This document shows positions 1 through 11,399 of a stretch of 64,000 bases of DNA, one piece after another; positions within the stretch are counted from its first letter, which is position 1, and every line of letters starts with the position of its first letter. A model generated the notes under the pieces. The model did no database searches and was not told where the DNA came from. It was given only the letters and a program-made list of their open reading frames with translations. Made by a program: the position numbers and the translations under genes. Origin of the DNA: Stromatinia cepivora (Eukaryota; Ascomycota; Leotiomycetes; Helotiales; Sclerotiniaceae); assembly GCA_014898415.1 (NCBI GenBank), contig RCTD01000028.1, positions 248,001 to 312,000 on the forward strand. The letters are read 5' to 3'.

Positions 1-435
1 TTAATATGCCATCCACTCAAGTAGAACTTGACAACCGAAACAAATCTTTGCAAGGGATCGTCTAACTCCGCCATGGGAAGCAGAGTTTCCGGGTGGGCCA
101 TGAAGCTATACACCATCAGCATGCCTGCTCCTCATATTTCCTTTCCTTCCGAAGCCCCGGTATCTACGCACTTCGTAATTCTTTCCAGCATACTCCTCGG
201 CTCAAGAATAAAGGTAGGCAAAACGACGCGGCTCAGATCCGCTCCAGGACGGAGTTGTGAGATGATGTGGGAGAGAACTGTATTCCAGTCCAAGTCAGCT
301 TTTGCAAAATCTCTCCCTTCTCAAAAATCATGGGTTCCTACCATTTCCCTGATCTGGCTCAACGACCGTAGTCTCATCCTCCGCATCGGAAATCTTCGAT
401 TCATCGACGGAAGACCGGTTGCCTAGAATTCCCAT
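1..435 (-). CDS. Short oxysterol-binding protein (Kes1/Osh4-like), 5' part, runs off the left edge
   Basis: Three exons on the minus strand: 435-342, 277-172 and 105-1 (continuing beyond the window). The start is the ATG at 435-433. Intron 1 (341-278, 64 bp) begins GTAGGA and ends ATACAG; intron 2 (171-106, 66 bp) begins GTGCGT and ends GTATAG; both have CTGAN branch-like sites. The splice phases join cleanly (G+TT and AA+C). The spliced product begins MGILGNRSS, has an acidic leader ending VEPDQGN, then [42 protein letters not shown], and [19 protein letters not shown] at the left edge. That block is the N-terminal lid and start of the lipid-binding barrel of short, PH-less oxysterol-binding proteins, which exchange sterol and PI4P between membranes. 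No PH domain or FFAT motif precedes it. The rest of the barrel, with the signature EQVSHHPP region, lies outside the window. Confidence 0.87.
106..171 (-). other. Spliceosomal intron 2 of the oxysterol-binding protein gene
   Basis: Donor GTGCGT and acceptor GTATAG, with GCTGATG as likely branch site. Removing it joins MLERIT-N to FMAHPE in frame and removes an in-frame TGA. The first intron is 278-341. Confidence 0.85.
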
Positions 436-2206
436 ATTGTTATTAATGATGTCTTTCTAATTTGAGTATTTCACTCTGAAGTAATAGCGTATCGATAAAG
501 CACATTCCAACAAGAGAAAAACATACTTGCACCAGACTGCCTGCGATGAACATGCCCTAAGCTAACCATCCTTGCGATTTAATGAATGTAGATAGAGCTT
601 TCTTCCGAATGGGTCAGGAGATTAAGATCAAATTTCCGTATTCACAACTTTGCAGTTGTAAGAGGAAGCTAGGTTGGGAAACGTGTGAACGATTTGAATG
701 GTTTCAAGGTATGTCGTTGTTGTAAATGGTTCGGACAAAAAGTGTGATGAAAACACAAGGTGGACCTTAAAAAGGTTCGTTACCGGCAGGAAGTACAAAA
801 AAATGTGATGAATGGAGGGGAAACCACGCAACGTCACAGGGGGCTTAATATGGTAGGCCAAAAAAAATTAGATTTAGTGTTATCATTCAGTGGTGAGATG
901 AGAGAGACTCCTGTGAATTGATGGTGGATGTTTATGTGTAGGTAGTAGGTAGTAGGTAGTAGGTACTCATATTATACTCATATAGTGAGAGTTATCAATT
1001 TATATATAAAATATAGAAATCTATTAGGAAATGCGTGGCGACGGCTGGGAAACCTAACAAAAAGCCCATACTCCGTACTTGCTGCCTTGCCTGTAGTGTA
1101 GAAATTTCTTTCGTCATCGGAATCTCAAGAATTTTCCAGATTCCGGCCCATTACTTATTCTACTTTACTTTCATGAAGCTTAACCCTTTGTAAGGTAACA
1201 AGTATTAGTATTACCAATCGATATCATTACACTTTGTTATCTACTCCTTCCTACCTACCCTACCTAGGTACACAGCGACATCTATTTTGTGTTGTATTAC
1301 TAAACATTATCTAAGAATCATCCCCAGAAAGAAAAAAAAACACGTGCAATGCTTTGTACCTCACCAACATCACTGCGGGGTTAATTAATGACGGTGTTTT
1401 TACTTCAAAACTTGCCAAATTCATGCTATCAATCTACGTACAAAGAGTACGCTTATTGGAATATTATGCCTGGGCAAATAAATGTAATGTGATAAATCAA
1501 CGAGTGAAGTGATACCAACCAAACCAAACTTATTTGATTCAATCGCACCAACTGTTGAAATCACTCTATCCAACATCAATAACAATTAGATCAAAGGGAT
1601 ATCTAAATATCGCATGATTCATGCTGTCCATCTGTCTCACCCTCGATTTTCCACAACTTTCAAAATTCACCCATTCAAAGCACATACTACAAGCCAAAAT
1701 ATATTAATTTATCCATATCCCATATCCCATATTCCTATCCGTATCTCTATTTCCGTCATCCACGATCCGATCCGGTTCAATCCAATACCTAGGTAACTGT
1801 TGCCTTTCTTTCCCTGCCGTTCCTTTCCCTTTTACACAAAAGCCGCCTCCCCTAACACACAAATCTAACTTCGCCGGCCCATCCCTTCTCTCTACTGTGC
1901 GTATTATTACAAGGATCGCGAATATCAGATAATGTATAGACAGACTAGGTGAATTATATGTCTTCTGATTTTGGGGGATTCCTTCCTTCTCCTTCCCCGA
2001 TCCATTCTAAACAATCAGCTATCCCTCGCCAACCATGAAATTCCATCGCTTTCCTCCCATCGCCATGTTACTCCGATCCTTTCTACAATACATACAAGCT
2101 GTAAAACTCCAAGAAACTTTTCTGACCAAGGAAATTCGTTCATATGACGATCAAATGCATATTAGTAAAGTGGAAAAAGTGAAACATTTGTGTAAAGTGC
2201 CTTCTA
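436..2206. promoter_or_regulatory. Intergenic region between two co-directional host genes
   Basis: This 1.8-kb stretch has no credible coding frame. It should hold the promoter and 5' UTR of the oxysterol-binding protein gene (near 436-1100) and the 3' UTR of the TRP-like gene (near 1800-2206), since both are on the minus strand. Visible elements are a GTAGGTA tandem repeat at 938-966, a CACGTG box near 1341, and exact TACCTAGGTA palindromes at 1261-1270 and 1786-1795. Pyrimidine-rich tracts lie around 1800-1860 and 1970-2010. Confidence 0.6.
938..966. repeat. GTAGGTA heptanucleotide tandem repeat, four units
   Basis: Four consecutive GTAGGTA units followed by C, in the upstream region of the oxysterol-binding protein gene. 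The unit resembles a half of the TACCTAGGTA palindromes found elsewhere in this segment. Confidence 0.85.
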
Positions 2207-5200
2207 TCATTGAGGATGATCAATAGATGATCCTCCACTAATTCGTCCATCCACCAATTCAGCGGAGCTGCCAAGATATTGCGGGTTGTTCTCCGGCGGA
2301 TTGATGGTATGGATGTGGTGCTGAGAAACATATCCTACACTTGTTGGCCGATCATTCCCATACGCCTCTGTAAAATTGCCAAAAGAAGTGTTTCGAGAAT
2401 GTCCATATCCATCGTTCGGTGCTATGCTTGATTTGGCAGATATGTCCGAATGTCGCTTATTAGAATTTGACCTCTCAAATGGAAGTCGTGAAGTGAGGGA
2501 GTTTTGAGGTGTGTGACGGCTACTACCTGGAAGGCTTAAATCTACACTTGTATTCTGTGACTTTCGGCGGGAACTCTTTCGCGGAACTGTAGGTGTTCGA
2601 ACCGGCAAGCTTAAAGGCATATTTGGTATTGAGTCGCCGGCTCGTGAACCATGAGGTACTCTTGAGCTAGCTTTGGAAGGAAATCTACTAGGCAATTCCA
2701 TACCGCCTTCAGGGATCTTCAGTCCTTGCAACGAGGGAGGAATATCAGAGATCCTAGTCATTTCAAACTCGTCCTCGTCATCATGGTAACTCCGTCCATC
2801 GTCCGATACTATAGGGCTAACTAATTCACCATCGTCGGCATCGGCTCCGTCCACGTGCGATGGGCTAATTTTTCCAGATGAACGAGCTCGCTCGTGTCCG
2901 TCATCAGAGTCAGAGTCGATCGGACCATGTCGAATCGCTCCCGTGGCGACTGGAATCCCCTCTGGCGGTGACTCATCGCCAGGTGCGTTCCTTGCGTTGC
3001 TCATTCCTGGTGGCATCCTGGAGCTCCGCACTACCTCGAACCCTTTACCCTTTTCTTTCGTTTTGCCTTTGAAGAGGCTCTTGAACCAACCCGCGGCAGA
3101 GGCAGGAATTCCTGTAGGATCTGTTGGGCCAGTCTTGATTCTTCGACTAGGTGCTTCGGCATTCAAAGCAGGCCCACGAACTCCGTAGTAGAAGTCCACC
3201 TCTCTTGTAGTGTAATCAGCTTTCGATCGGTTAAGCTCTAGTGGTGCTCCATCTAACGCTTGCTGTTGAGACGGACTGTTACGTCCGGAAATTGAAGGAC
3301 CCTCAAATGGCTCAATGGCATCAGGATCGGCGGGTGGTGATTCATGTTGACTCCATCGTCTATTGGTCCAATCACCACTAGCCCACGAACCTCGACTCCT
3401 CGCCCCTGGAGAATAAGCATCTGCCGTCGGTCGGCGGAATCTGGGAGGGCGATAGTAGGGATCGGCTGCATCGGTTGTGTCCAGGCCAAGTATGGGGCCT
3501 TTATTACGTCCCCGGCCGCTCGGCGCTGCAGCCGATGGCAAAAATGAAAACGTGCTTGCCTCTCCTGGTGTTGTTGGAGTATAGGAGCTTGGCGCACCGC
3601 TGCCGACATGATGCGCGGGCATGGCACCAAAGGCGTCTATAGCCATACTATCGAGATTTGCACTTTGTCTGTTGAGCAAGATACCAGCACTGCCGGCAGA
3701 CTGACTACGAAGCCTGCCTCCCTCGATTAGATATGATTTTCTGTCTTGATCAGAAAGCATAGCAGCACTTGACAGTTGACTTTGACGCGATGTGGCGTCC
3801 CGGCGGGGTAATCTTCTAGACAATTGTCGCATACCGAAAACCTTGGAGAGACCGCCTCTAGCTGCCCCACTCTCATCGCCTCCGGCCCCTGCAAGCCTGG
3901 CTGCAACTTCAACAATTGTTTGGATAGCGTTCAGCAGAAAGCCAAGAATGAGTACAATAGCATGCATTAGGAGAATCGCATAGCCAACCCATCCCTTTGG
4001 CCCTTCAGTAATACCGAGTGAAGGAGCGAATGCTATCATTAACAAAATGGTTGAAAAGCGTACAGCGGCGAAGAATGTGTGGTAGGCATTCATTGATGTT
4101 GGAGAATGAAACGGACGAAAGGCATGTAATGTCAATATCGTGATGACCTCACAAATGGCAAGTAGAACGAGCTGGGCAATGCCTGAAGGTTGGACAGCTC
4201 CAATTGAGATACCGCGAAGCAAGGTCAGAAGTACCGGTACGAGGGCGAAAGGGGCCGCATTGTCCGAATATGTGTTGTACAATGCTCCGTAGGTAAGCAC
4301 CGTGGGAAGATCATCGAACAGGTAGGATTTTGGTCTTGCCGTTGCAATGAGGTACAACAGGTAGACGCAAAAAACGACAATCACGATTAGCATAACTAAA
4401 GCCAGGCCGGTCGTATAGGCTGGTGAGTTGGAAGCCTCGACTAGTTGAAACATGGAAAGAGCAACGACGGGAAGTAAGAAATAGTTGAACACAATCCGAA
4501 TCACATTTCCAACAGAAAATGGCATATTTTTCTTCCTCAGATCCTCTTCTTGCGTACCCATAAGCAGTCTCCGCATCCACCGCATTGCAAAACCAATCTG
4601 AATAAGTACGAGGATGGCTCCAATGATAGCTAGAAGCCAGACCGCCATGCCCGCCCAGACATCGTCGGCTTCTCCCATTCCAATGAGTTGTCGCATCCGA
4701 TCGAGACCATAGGTTCCGTTCACTACGTATATACCGTCTACCAAGCTCTCTTTGTAGGTGTTGCTGACGAAGCTTTCATTAAACATCAATGAAGACCAAG
4801 CAACTTTACTAACGATGGGTTGATAAAAACCAGGGTAGTTAAGTGTCAATCCTCCAGTAAGAACAACGAATTGAATATATTGTAAGCAATCGCCAAAGCC
4901 AGGGGTAACCAAACGGAGAAGATCAGCATCTCGGCCATAATTTGTTGTCCATCGAAAGATATCATTCGTACCCCAGGGGCTGTATGTGCCTGCAAAAGCA
5001 GTTGCAAACCCGACGCACACGAGCACGATCATAGGGACATACTTCACAACCCCAGCCAAATTGCTTCCAATGTCAGGCGTAATATCAGCTGATATGCAGC
5101 CGATAGAAGTGGCAGCAGTATCGCCATTCTTAATGACCATTGTTGCAGTGAACGAAGTGAAAGCATACGAGGAGTAGAAGTTGTTGTTGAACCCGAAAGA

Positions 5201-5979
5201 AGGAAAAGTGTATGGATTCCACCTAGAGCAGATTAGTTATTCGAGCATCATACAAGATCTTGAGCTATAGCTTACCTTGAAGCATTGAAAGAAGGGCCAA
5301 GGGGACATGTGCCGTTGATAAGCTGATCACAGAAATCTACATATTCATTGTAAGGCTCATAGGTTAGCACGGTGACCTTATTAGAGAGCGTTGTAAGTTT
5401 CTGAGATGTGGGATCTGGCTCGTCTGCAATCTTGCCATTGTAGGTATTGGATGAGTTACTTTGCCAGTACGCTGTGTCGTTTGATGGAGGTGTAGGCTGT
5501 GGTGATGGCCCTGGGCCTGATCCTTTAACATCTCCCCATACTTGGACCGCAAGGTTATGAGTTGAATCGGTGGTATTGAATACTGCCCATAGGAAATATG
5601 GAACAAATTGTAATTGATAAGGCTTGTTACCCTGGTAGCTCTGCTCCAAGCAGTTCGAGAACTCTATAAACACAGCAGACACAGGAGCGATCCAGAAGGT
5701 TGAGATCAACACAACGAGCATTCTCCAGACACCGGAAGAAAATTTTGTAGAAGCTCTAGAACGAGGACGGGATGCATGCGTTTGCTCGTCCTCAGAGGCT
5801 CCAGGCGATGAAGACGATCGGTTCAAGTATGGTTCGCCCTTAAATCCCCTCCCCTTCATCTCTTCTTGTTCCCAGCAGTCCGCAGACATTATGAATGTGG
5901 TACTCAAACGACTCGTTCGATCATGGTCAGCATAGGGATCCGGAATGACCTGAGCTTCGTATTTCGAATTTCCTGGCAT
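2207..5979 (-). CDS. TRP-like membrane channel with N-terminal ML-like domain (fungal Pkd2/spray family)
   Basis: Two exons: 5979-5276 and 5222-2207, giving 1239 residues and ending TGA at 2209-2207. The open frame extends upstream to a GTG at 5988, but the first ATG is at 5979. Residues 1-83 are a polar, Ser-rich cytosolic-type leader; 84-104 are hydrophobic (signal anchor); about 105-285 form a lumenal ML-like domain with Cys and NxS/T sites (for example NGTCPLGPSFNAS), spanning the splice junction RWNPYTF. About nine membrane segments follow between residues 290 and 680, including VPMIVLVCVGFATAFA and AIVLILGFLLNAIQTI. A basic GMRQLSRRLPRR motif ends the channel core. The last 540 residues are a low-complexity Ser/Pro/Asp-rich tail, long for the family, probably regulatory. 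Fungal members act in calcium signalling, cell-wall stress and cytokinesis. Orthology to S. pombe Pkd2 rather than another TRP-like paralogue is inferred, not shown. Confidence 0.88.
5223..5275 (-). other. Intron of the TRP-like gene
   Basis: 53 bp, donor AG|GTAAGC, acceptor CTCTAG, branch site ACTAATC. Its removal restores an AGG codon across the junction and joins SFNASR to WNPYTFPSF. Without it the frame stops at TAA immediately after the donor. Confidence 0.9.
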
Positions 5980-6750
5980 TGGTAGCACGAGTGACCGTAC
6001 TCAGCGACGAACTTTAATTGGGCCTTAAGCATACGCGGTGGTGATTTGCTCTACTTTTTTCAGAAAGCCATGATGATGTGGTTGCTGTCACGAATGAGCG
6101 AGAGTGCCTATTGGTAAAAAGATCACCCAGATTTAGCTTGATCAAAAATCCAAAATTCAGTGTATGATGACTGATTCTTTCTGAAACGCCTAACGTATAC
6201 CCTGTTGGCAAGCGCTACTGAAGCTCGAAAATATTTGATATATGGCAAAATCAATGAGATCACTGCGGAAATCGATAGACCAACAAATGGGAATCGTTAC
6301 AAAATGGTTTAAAAGAAAACGATAGAGATTTGTTAGTTTACTGTAGAAGCTGGAGGAGTTGGATGTGGATGAGATCTCGTAATTGCGGGTATCCACAATT
6401 CACTAAAACTAAAAATATACCTAGGTAGGTATCGGCTTTTTCTTTTCTGACCAGTCTCTTCCTTTCCCCAAATAGAGGCTTTCTCTATTGATCGAATGGA
6501 ATACGCACGTATTAGGTTGATTATAGAAGATAGTAGGTATCTGATGATTTAATCAACTGTTGAAGGTGTCTATTTGACAAATGTCTAGACAATTTGATGA
6601 CTAGCAGTTGGAGATTCTAATTTCATAAACACTACAAGTTCAATTACCTAGGTAAACTATTATTTAAAGTTTCCATGGGGGGTGCTGTGGCTGTGGCTGC
6701 GGCTGCGATTTCTCAATCATCTGTCTAAACTATATAATTTTAATTAGTGG
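5980..6750. promoter_or_regulatory. Upstream region of the TRP-like gene, ending at the composition boundary
   Basis: This stretch has no supported gene; the short open frames lack family resemblance or splice logic. TACCTAGGTA palindromes lie at 6418-6427 and 6645-6654, the latter extended to the 12-bp palindrome TTACCTAGGTAA. A TGTGGC/TGCGGC run lies at 6683-6707, right before the AT-rich block starts. Confidence 0.55.
6683..6707 (+). repeat. TGTGGC/TGCGGC imperfect hexanucleotide repeat
   Basis: Roughly four imperfect units of TG(C/T)(T/G)GGC at the last GC-rich spot before the AT-rich block. It is noncoding as far as I can see. Confidence 0.6.
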
Positions 6751-7079
6751 ATGTACTCTAGTACTACAAACCTATGTCAAATATTTATATATCTTAACAG
6801 AGATCGCTAGTATCTTTTAAATAATAACTTTATTATATAATACTCCCAAATAAATATATACGAAATATATAAGATTTTTTTCAAGCTTTCAAAGAGATTA
6901 AATTATATTAATATTATAAATACGATTGATATATTATTTAAACCCCAAAATCGGGCCGAAATTGAAGAGTTTTCACTCATTATATATAATAGTTCTTTTA
7001 TAGATTCAGAAAAAAAATTGATATGAAAATTATTCTTATTTATATTCTAATACTAATTAATTCTTTATTATATTTCTTA

Positions 7080-7440
7080 CAATTCTTTTCATTTACTTAA
7101 AAGAATAATTTTACTTTTCGAAAAATCAATAAAACTCTTTCGAATTCTTTTCGAAATACATTCGAATTTTATCTTCAAATTATCTTCGAATATACTTCGA
7201 GTTTTAATCTCGAATTGATCTTGAAAACACCTCGAAAAATCATCGAAAATACCTCGATAAAAACCTACGAATAAAGAAAATAAGAAAAAAAAAGAATTGA
7301 AGATATTCATTCGAAAAGATATTGATATAATATACGAAACGAATCCTACTCTACGAAGATCGAAAGCGAATCGAATCCTATAAAAAATAAATTTCATTTT
7401 ATAAAGGAATAAAAAAATATTGAAGATATTAAAAAATAAT
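7080..7440 (+). repeat. Decayed relic of the Lard1 interior
   Basis: Repeated TCGAAAA/CTTCGAA blocks followed by ataaagaaaataagaaaa, TATTCGAAAAGATAT, ataatatacgaa and GAAAGCGAATCG appear in the same order at 59880-60300 inside Lard1. Similarity is by eye and interrupted by transitions. Confidence 0.6.
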
Positions 7441-7849
7441 AAATAATCTTTAACACTCTCTCGAATGAAGATTAGAGATATTAAAGATATTGAAAAAGTT
7501 GAAGATATTACTATTCGAAAGATATTATTATTTCATTTAAAAGAATAATATAATTACTTGAATTAGTATATTAATCCGATATAAAATCTTTAACTTTCGG
7601 AAAATCTTTAATACTCTTATTGAAGATTACGAATAAATAATAAAAGATCTTCAATATAAAGAAACAATAACTCGTAAACTATAAAAGAATAAACAATATA
7701 GGATTATAATAATAAAAGTAAAGATCAAAATAATATTAATATAATTATATTATTGTTATTGAATAATAAATAACTCTTATTAATTACTTTATAATATAAA
7801 GATCTATATATATATAGAATATACTCATTCTGAATAATAAGAATAATAT

Positions 7850-8253
7850 AATCAATACGAATATAAATTCGAATTCTACGAATTCACTAGTATATACGAA
7901 ACCATCGAATTCATAGATATTCGAAAAAAAAACCTAAATTAATTAAATATCAGGATTATTCGAAATAAAGAATCTTTATAGTATTAATCAGAATAATTAG
8001 AATAATAAATTTTTATTCAAATTAACGAATAAGAATAAAGTATTAATATATAAAAAATTTCGGAAAAGGTATATAAAAAGATTATACTCTCAATATTAAA
8101 AGTTAAGAATCTGTATTCTAATATTATATATAATATTATTATACTATTCAACTTTTATTATTATAATTTGATATTTGTTTATTTCATTATAGTTTTCGAA
8201 TTATTACTTCTCAATTATAAGGTTTATCATCTTTGAATATATAATCTTTAATA
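7850..8253 (-). repeat. Repeat M copy 1 (probable LTR, heavily decayed)
   Basis: Matches 47868-48282 over about 400 bp, for example ttattcaaatTAACGAATAAG versus the other copy's ATCGACGAATAAG, then tatactctcaatatt. The right terminus taatctttaata equals tgacctccaaca of copy 2 with C-to-T and G-to-A changes. Read on the minus strand copy 2 starts TGTTGGAGGTCACG, a typical LTR beginning. The left end is approximate. Confidence 0.55.
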
Positions 8254-9759
8254 AATTATAAAACCCGGAAAGTTTTAAAATGATTATAATCACAAAAAAA
8301 GCAATTATATAATTAAAACTCTTTATTACTTAAAATCAATACAAATCATAATCATTATTATATATCATTATATATCGATATTATATCGAATATTATCAAA
8401 AATATTATTGTATATCGATATAATATTGAATATTATATACAATATCGAAGTTATCCCTTCTTTTTCAAATATCTCATTTAATATATATCAATTATATATT
8501 ATATATTCTATATATATATATATATATATAAATATTATAAAAGAATTATATACAAATATATATATATATATATATTATATTCGAAATTATTTATTCAAAT
8601 TAAAAAGTATTTATTCAAAAGAATTTCAATTATTTCAAAGCAATTCATTATTATTCATTGATTATAAATTGAAAATCGAATATCAATTATTATCTGAAAT
8701 ACCAAATTTAAACTTTACGCTACAATTCAACAAATCAAAATATAGATTTTGTATATTCTGTGGGTTCCTAAGTAGTGAATCAAAAATCATATAAAATATT
8801 TAATTTAAAACTGAAATAAATACAAATATCAATTTAATCGAAACTGAAATTTGATATATTGATGAATTCAAGAATATCGATAGGGATATAATAAATTATC
8901 TAAATTCCATTCAAATTAGATATATATGGAATTTCGAATCGAACGAAATAAATGAAAATTAATACTTTTAAAATTTGGACTCAAAATCAATAATAAATTA
9001 AATTTAAGAAATTTCAATATTCAAAAGAAAATAAAGGATATTGAATGAATTATATATCTTTTATAGTATTTGAGAATTTATATTTTTTTTAGATTATAAA
9101 AAGGAATATATTATATATTAAGAATTATTGGTAGAATAGTATTTTGAATTTTATTTTGAATTTATATTAAAGTTTTTTATAAAAAGAAGAATCAAATATA
9201 AATATATTTATTAAGTGTCAGAGTCACAAATGGTAAAGAATCAATTAGTTCTAAAACAGCTATAAAACTTTTCATTATCTCTTTTCTATCTAGAAGAATC
9301 TTCTTCTTTTAAATCTAATAAAAAGTGATATCAGAATGATAATAAATCGTTGATTATATATTAGAGTTTAATAAATATAAAATTTTTGTAGAGTTTTCTA
9401 ATCAATCAATAATATACTATCGATTATATATTTGTTTTTAATAATAAAGTTACTTTTTTATAAAGTTTTTTAACTTATTAGCAATATCCTTTTAACAATT
9501 GTAATAGAATTTTCCTTTTGGGATTTCGTTTTCGAAAAGCCAATGAATTGCTGATATATTTATAATTACAGAGAGCTATCGATCAATAAAGCAATTATAA
9601 TATATAATAATTTTTGTATAACAAATAAAAAGATAAATAATAATAATAATAATAACAAAAACATATATAATCTACTTTTTGAAGATTATATAAACTCTTT
9701 GGAATCCCATCTTTAAATTTTCATACTTCTTTATTATAATTATAATATTATATCTTAAA

Positions 9760-10962
9760 ACTTTTATTACTCTTTTCATTATATCTCAATCTTTTCCCGA
9801 ATTAATAGTAAATTCGATTTATATATTTCTACAATTCATATATCCGATATATTTTTGCTATATTAAATGTATTGCTTTTTACAATAATATAAAATCTTTA
9901 TCTGAAAAAGAAATAATAAACGAAGAATACTCTTTTCCAAAAGAATCTGATCTGATATATACAGAATATACCCCAAAAAAGAAATTCTATATAGCGTTAC
10001 CAAAAGATATTAATTTTGTAATAAATTGTTTATTACAGTTTCATTGCGAATAATAGATAATCGAAATGGGTTCATCTGAAGAAACTATATTATTGAAAAA
10101 ATTGAAGAATTAGCAAATTAAATTTATACAGAAAATAAAAATTTTCCTTTGTAAATAAAAGAAATATGATTTGATATAACTATTCTATAATACAAAAGAA
10201 ATTATGTTGATATTAAATATATAAATAAAAAAAATTGATGAAATTGATGAAAATATATATAAATTTGTAATAATACTTATCAATATATTAAATATAATTC
10301 ATTGTTTTTTTGTTAATAATTATATAATTATATTAACAATTAATAAATAAATTAACGAATAAAAATGAATGAAAGAATATTATTAACAAAAAGAATAAAA
10401 AGAAATCCTTAGGGTTCCCCCGATTCGATTCAAATTATCTAAATCCGCTTGTATTTTGCCAGCGAAATCGGTATATTGAAAGATAGTTAAAAACAAAGCC
10501 AAAAGTATTAAAAATATTGATAAAACAATAATAAAAAAATTACAGATTGTAATGCTTCGAATAATCAAAGCGAAATTTATCAGGAAAACTCTTAAATCGA
10601 TTTCTATCAAAAAAAAAAAGTGTTAGAATTAATTGAACTTTTTGATGATAATGATAAGAATTTATAACAATTTGATATTAAACCATCAAATCCCAAAAGA
10701 TTTAAAAAAAACCCTAATAATTAATACATTATTTTCATCTCTAACAAATTCTAATAAACTAAATCTAGTTTCTGAAATAAATATAATATTATCGATCGAT
10801 TATCGAAAAGCATTGATAATCTTAATAAAGTTAATAATATTTATAATAAAAAAATTAATAATTCAAATTAAGGGTTTCGATTTTTTGAAGGATTCTAATA
10901 ATAATAATATAAGTATTATCCTAAATGAATATAATCAATTAATAAAAGAATTTCTAAATTGA
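9760..10962 (+). pseudogene. Gy2 accessory frame, antisense to pol (copy 1), broken
   Basis: Plus-strand frame conserved between the two Gy2 copies with a few stops. An N-terminal part has SQSFPEL, YPIYFCYIKCIAFYNN, EIINEEYSFPKE and ALPKDIN...LLQFHCE. A later basic part has PPIRFKLSKSAC, SIKNIDKTI and FLKDSNNNNISIILNEY. The partner in copy 2 (50281-51480) reads the same with scattered changes. I do not recognise the family. It lies between pol and the 3' LTR and opposes pol. It could be a decayed gag-like or captured gene; function unknown. Confidence 0.45.
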
Positions 10963-11399
10963 TATAACGAATATAATGAATTGAATTTAATTAATTGATA
11001 ATTAAATATTAACGAATCTCTTAAATCTCAATTATAAAATATAGATAAATCTCTTTTTATATCTATTTCCATAATAATTCTACAAATTTTCTATTGGGAT
11101 TCTATTATTGAAAAACATATTCGGCGGATATTCCATTAATCGATGGAATTGAATGTTAGTGAAGGTTCGGGTGATGTAGGTGAGGATAGGTTGTTGAAGG
11201 AGGAGATAAAAGAATAAAGAAAATATAAATATTTGATAATAAAATAAAGATGATATATTTTTAATAATATATTAAAATAAATTGATTGTATAAGGGTTTT
11301 TAAATATAGATATTTTAATTTTCTAATATAAATATAAATCCCTTTTATTTTTGTAATATACTTTGATGATATTACTTTTTTATTCTCTATTATCATTAT

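Larger units (their letters stand above)
6750..9215. other. AT-rich decayed repeat sequence
   Basis: Very AT-rich DNA with no intact gene. It includes a relic of the Lard1 interior (about 7080-7440) and one copy of repeat M (about 7850-8253). The rest (6750-7080, 7440-7850, 8254-9215) is low-complexity AT sequence in which I recognise nothing. The single open frame of 128 codons at 8408-8794 is Ile/Tyr/Asn-rich composition noise. Confidence 0.6.

Noticed and set aside
28..426. Plus-strand open frame of 132 codons at the left edge
   Set aside because: It is the shadow of the minus-strand oxysterol-binding protein exons, which splice cleanly and match a known family.
2878..3630. Several open frames on both strands inside the TRP-like gene
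   Set aside because: Shadows of the long exon 2, which is uninterrupted and matches the family over its core.
7089..7397. 102-codon minus-strand frame (Phe/Arg/Ile rich)
   Set aside because: It lies in a decayed Lard1 interior of TTCGAA repeats; there is no start context, family or conservation.
10383..10610. Hydrophobic minus-strand frame of 75 codons in Gy2 copy 1
   Set aside because: The opposite strand carries a frame conserved with Gy2 copy 2 (SIKNIDKTI); the hydrophobic reading is its complement.
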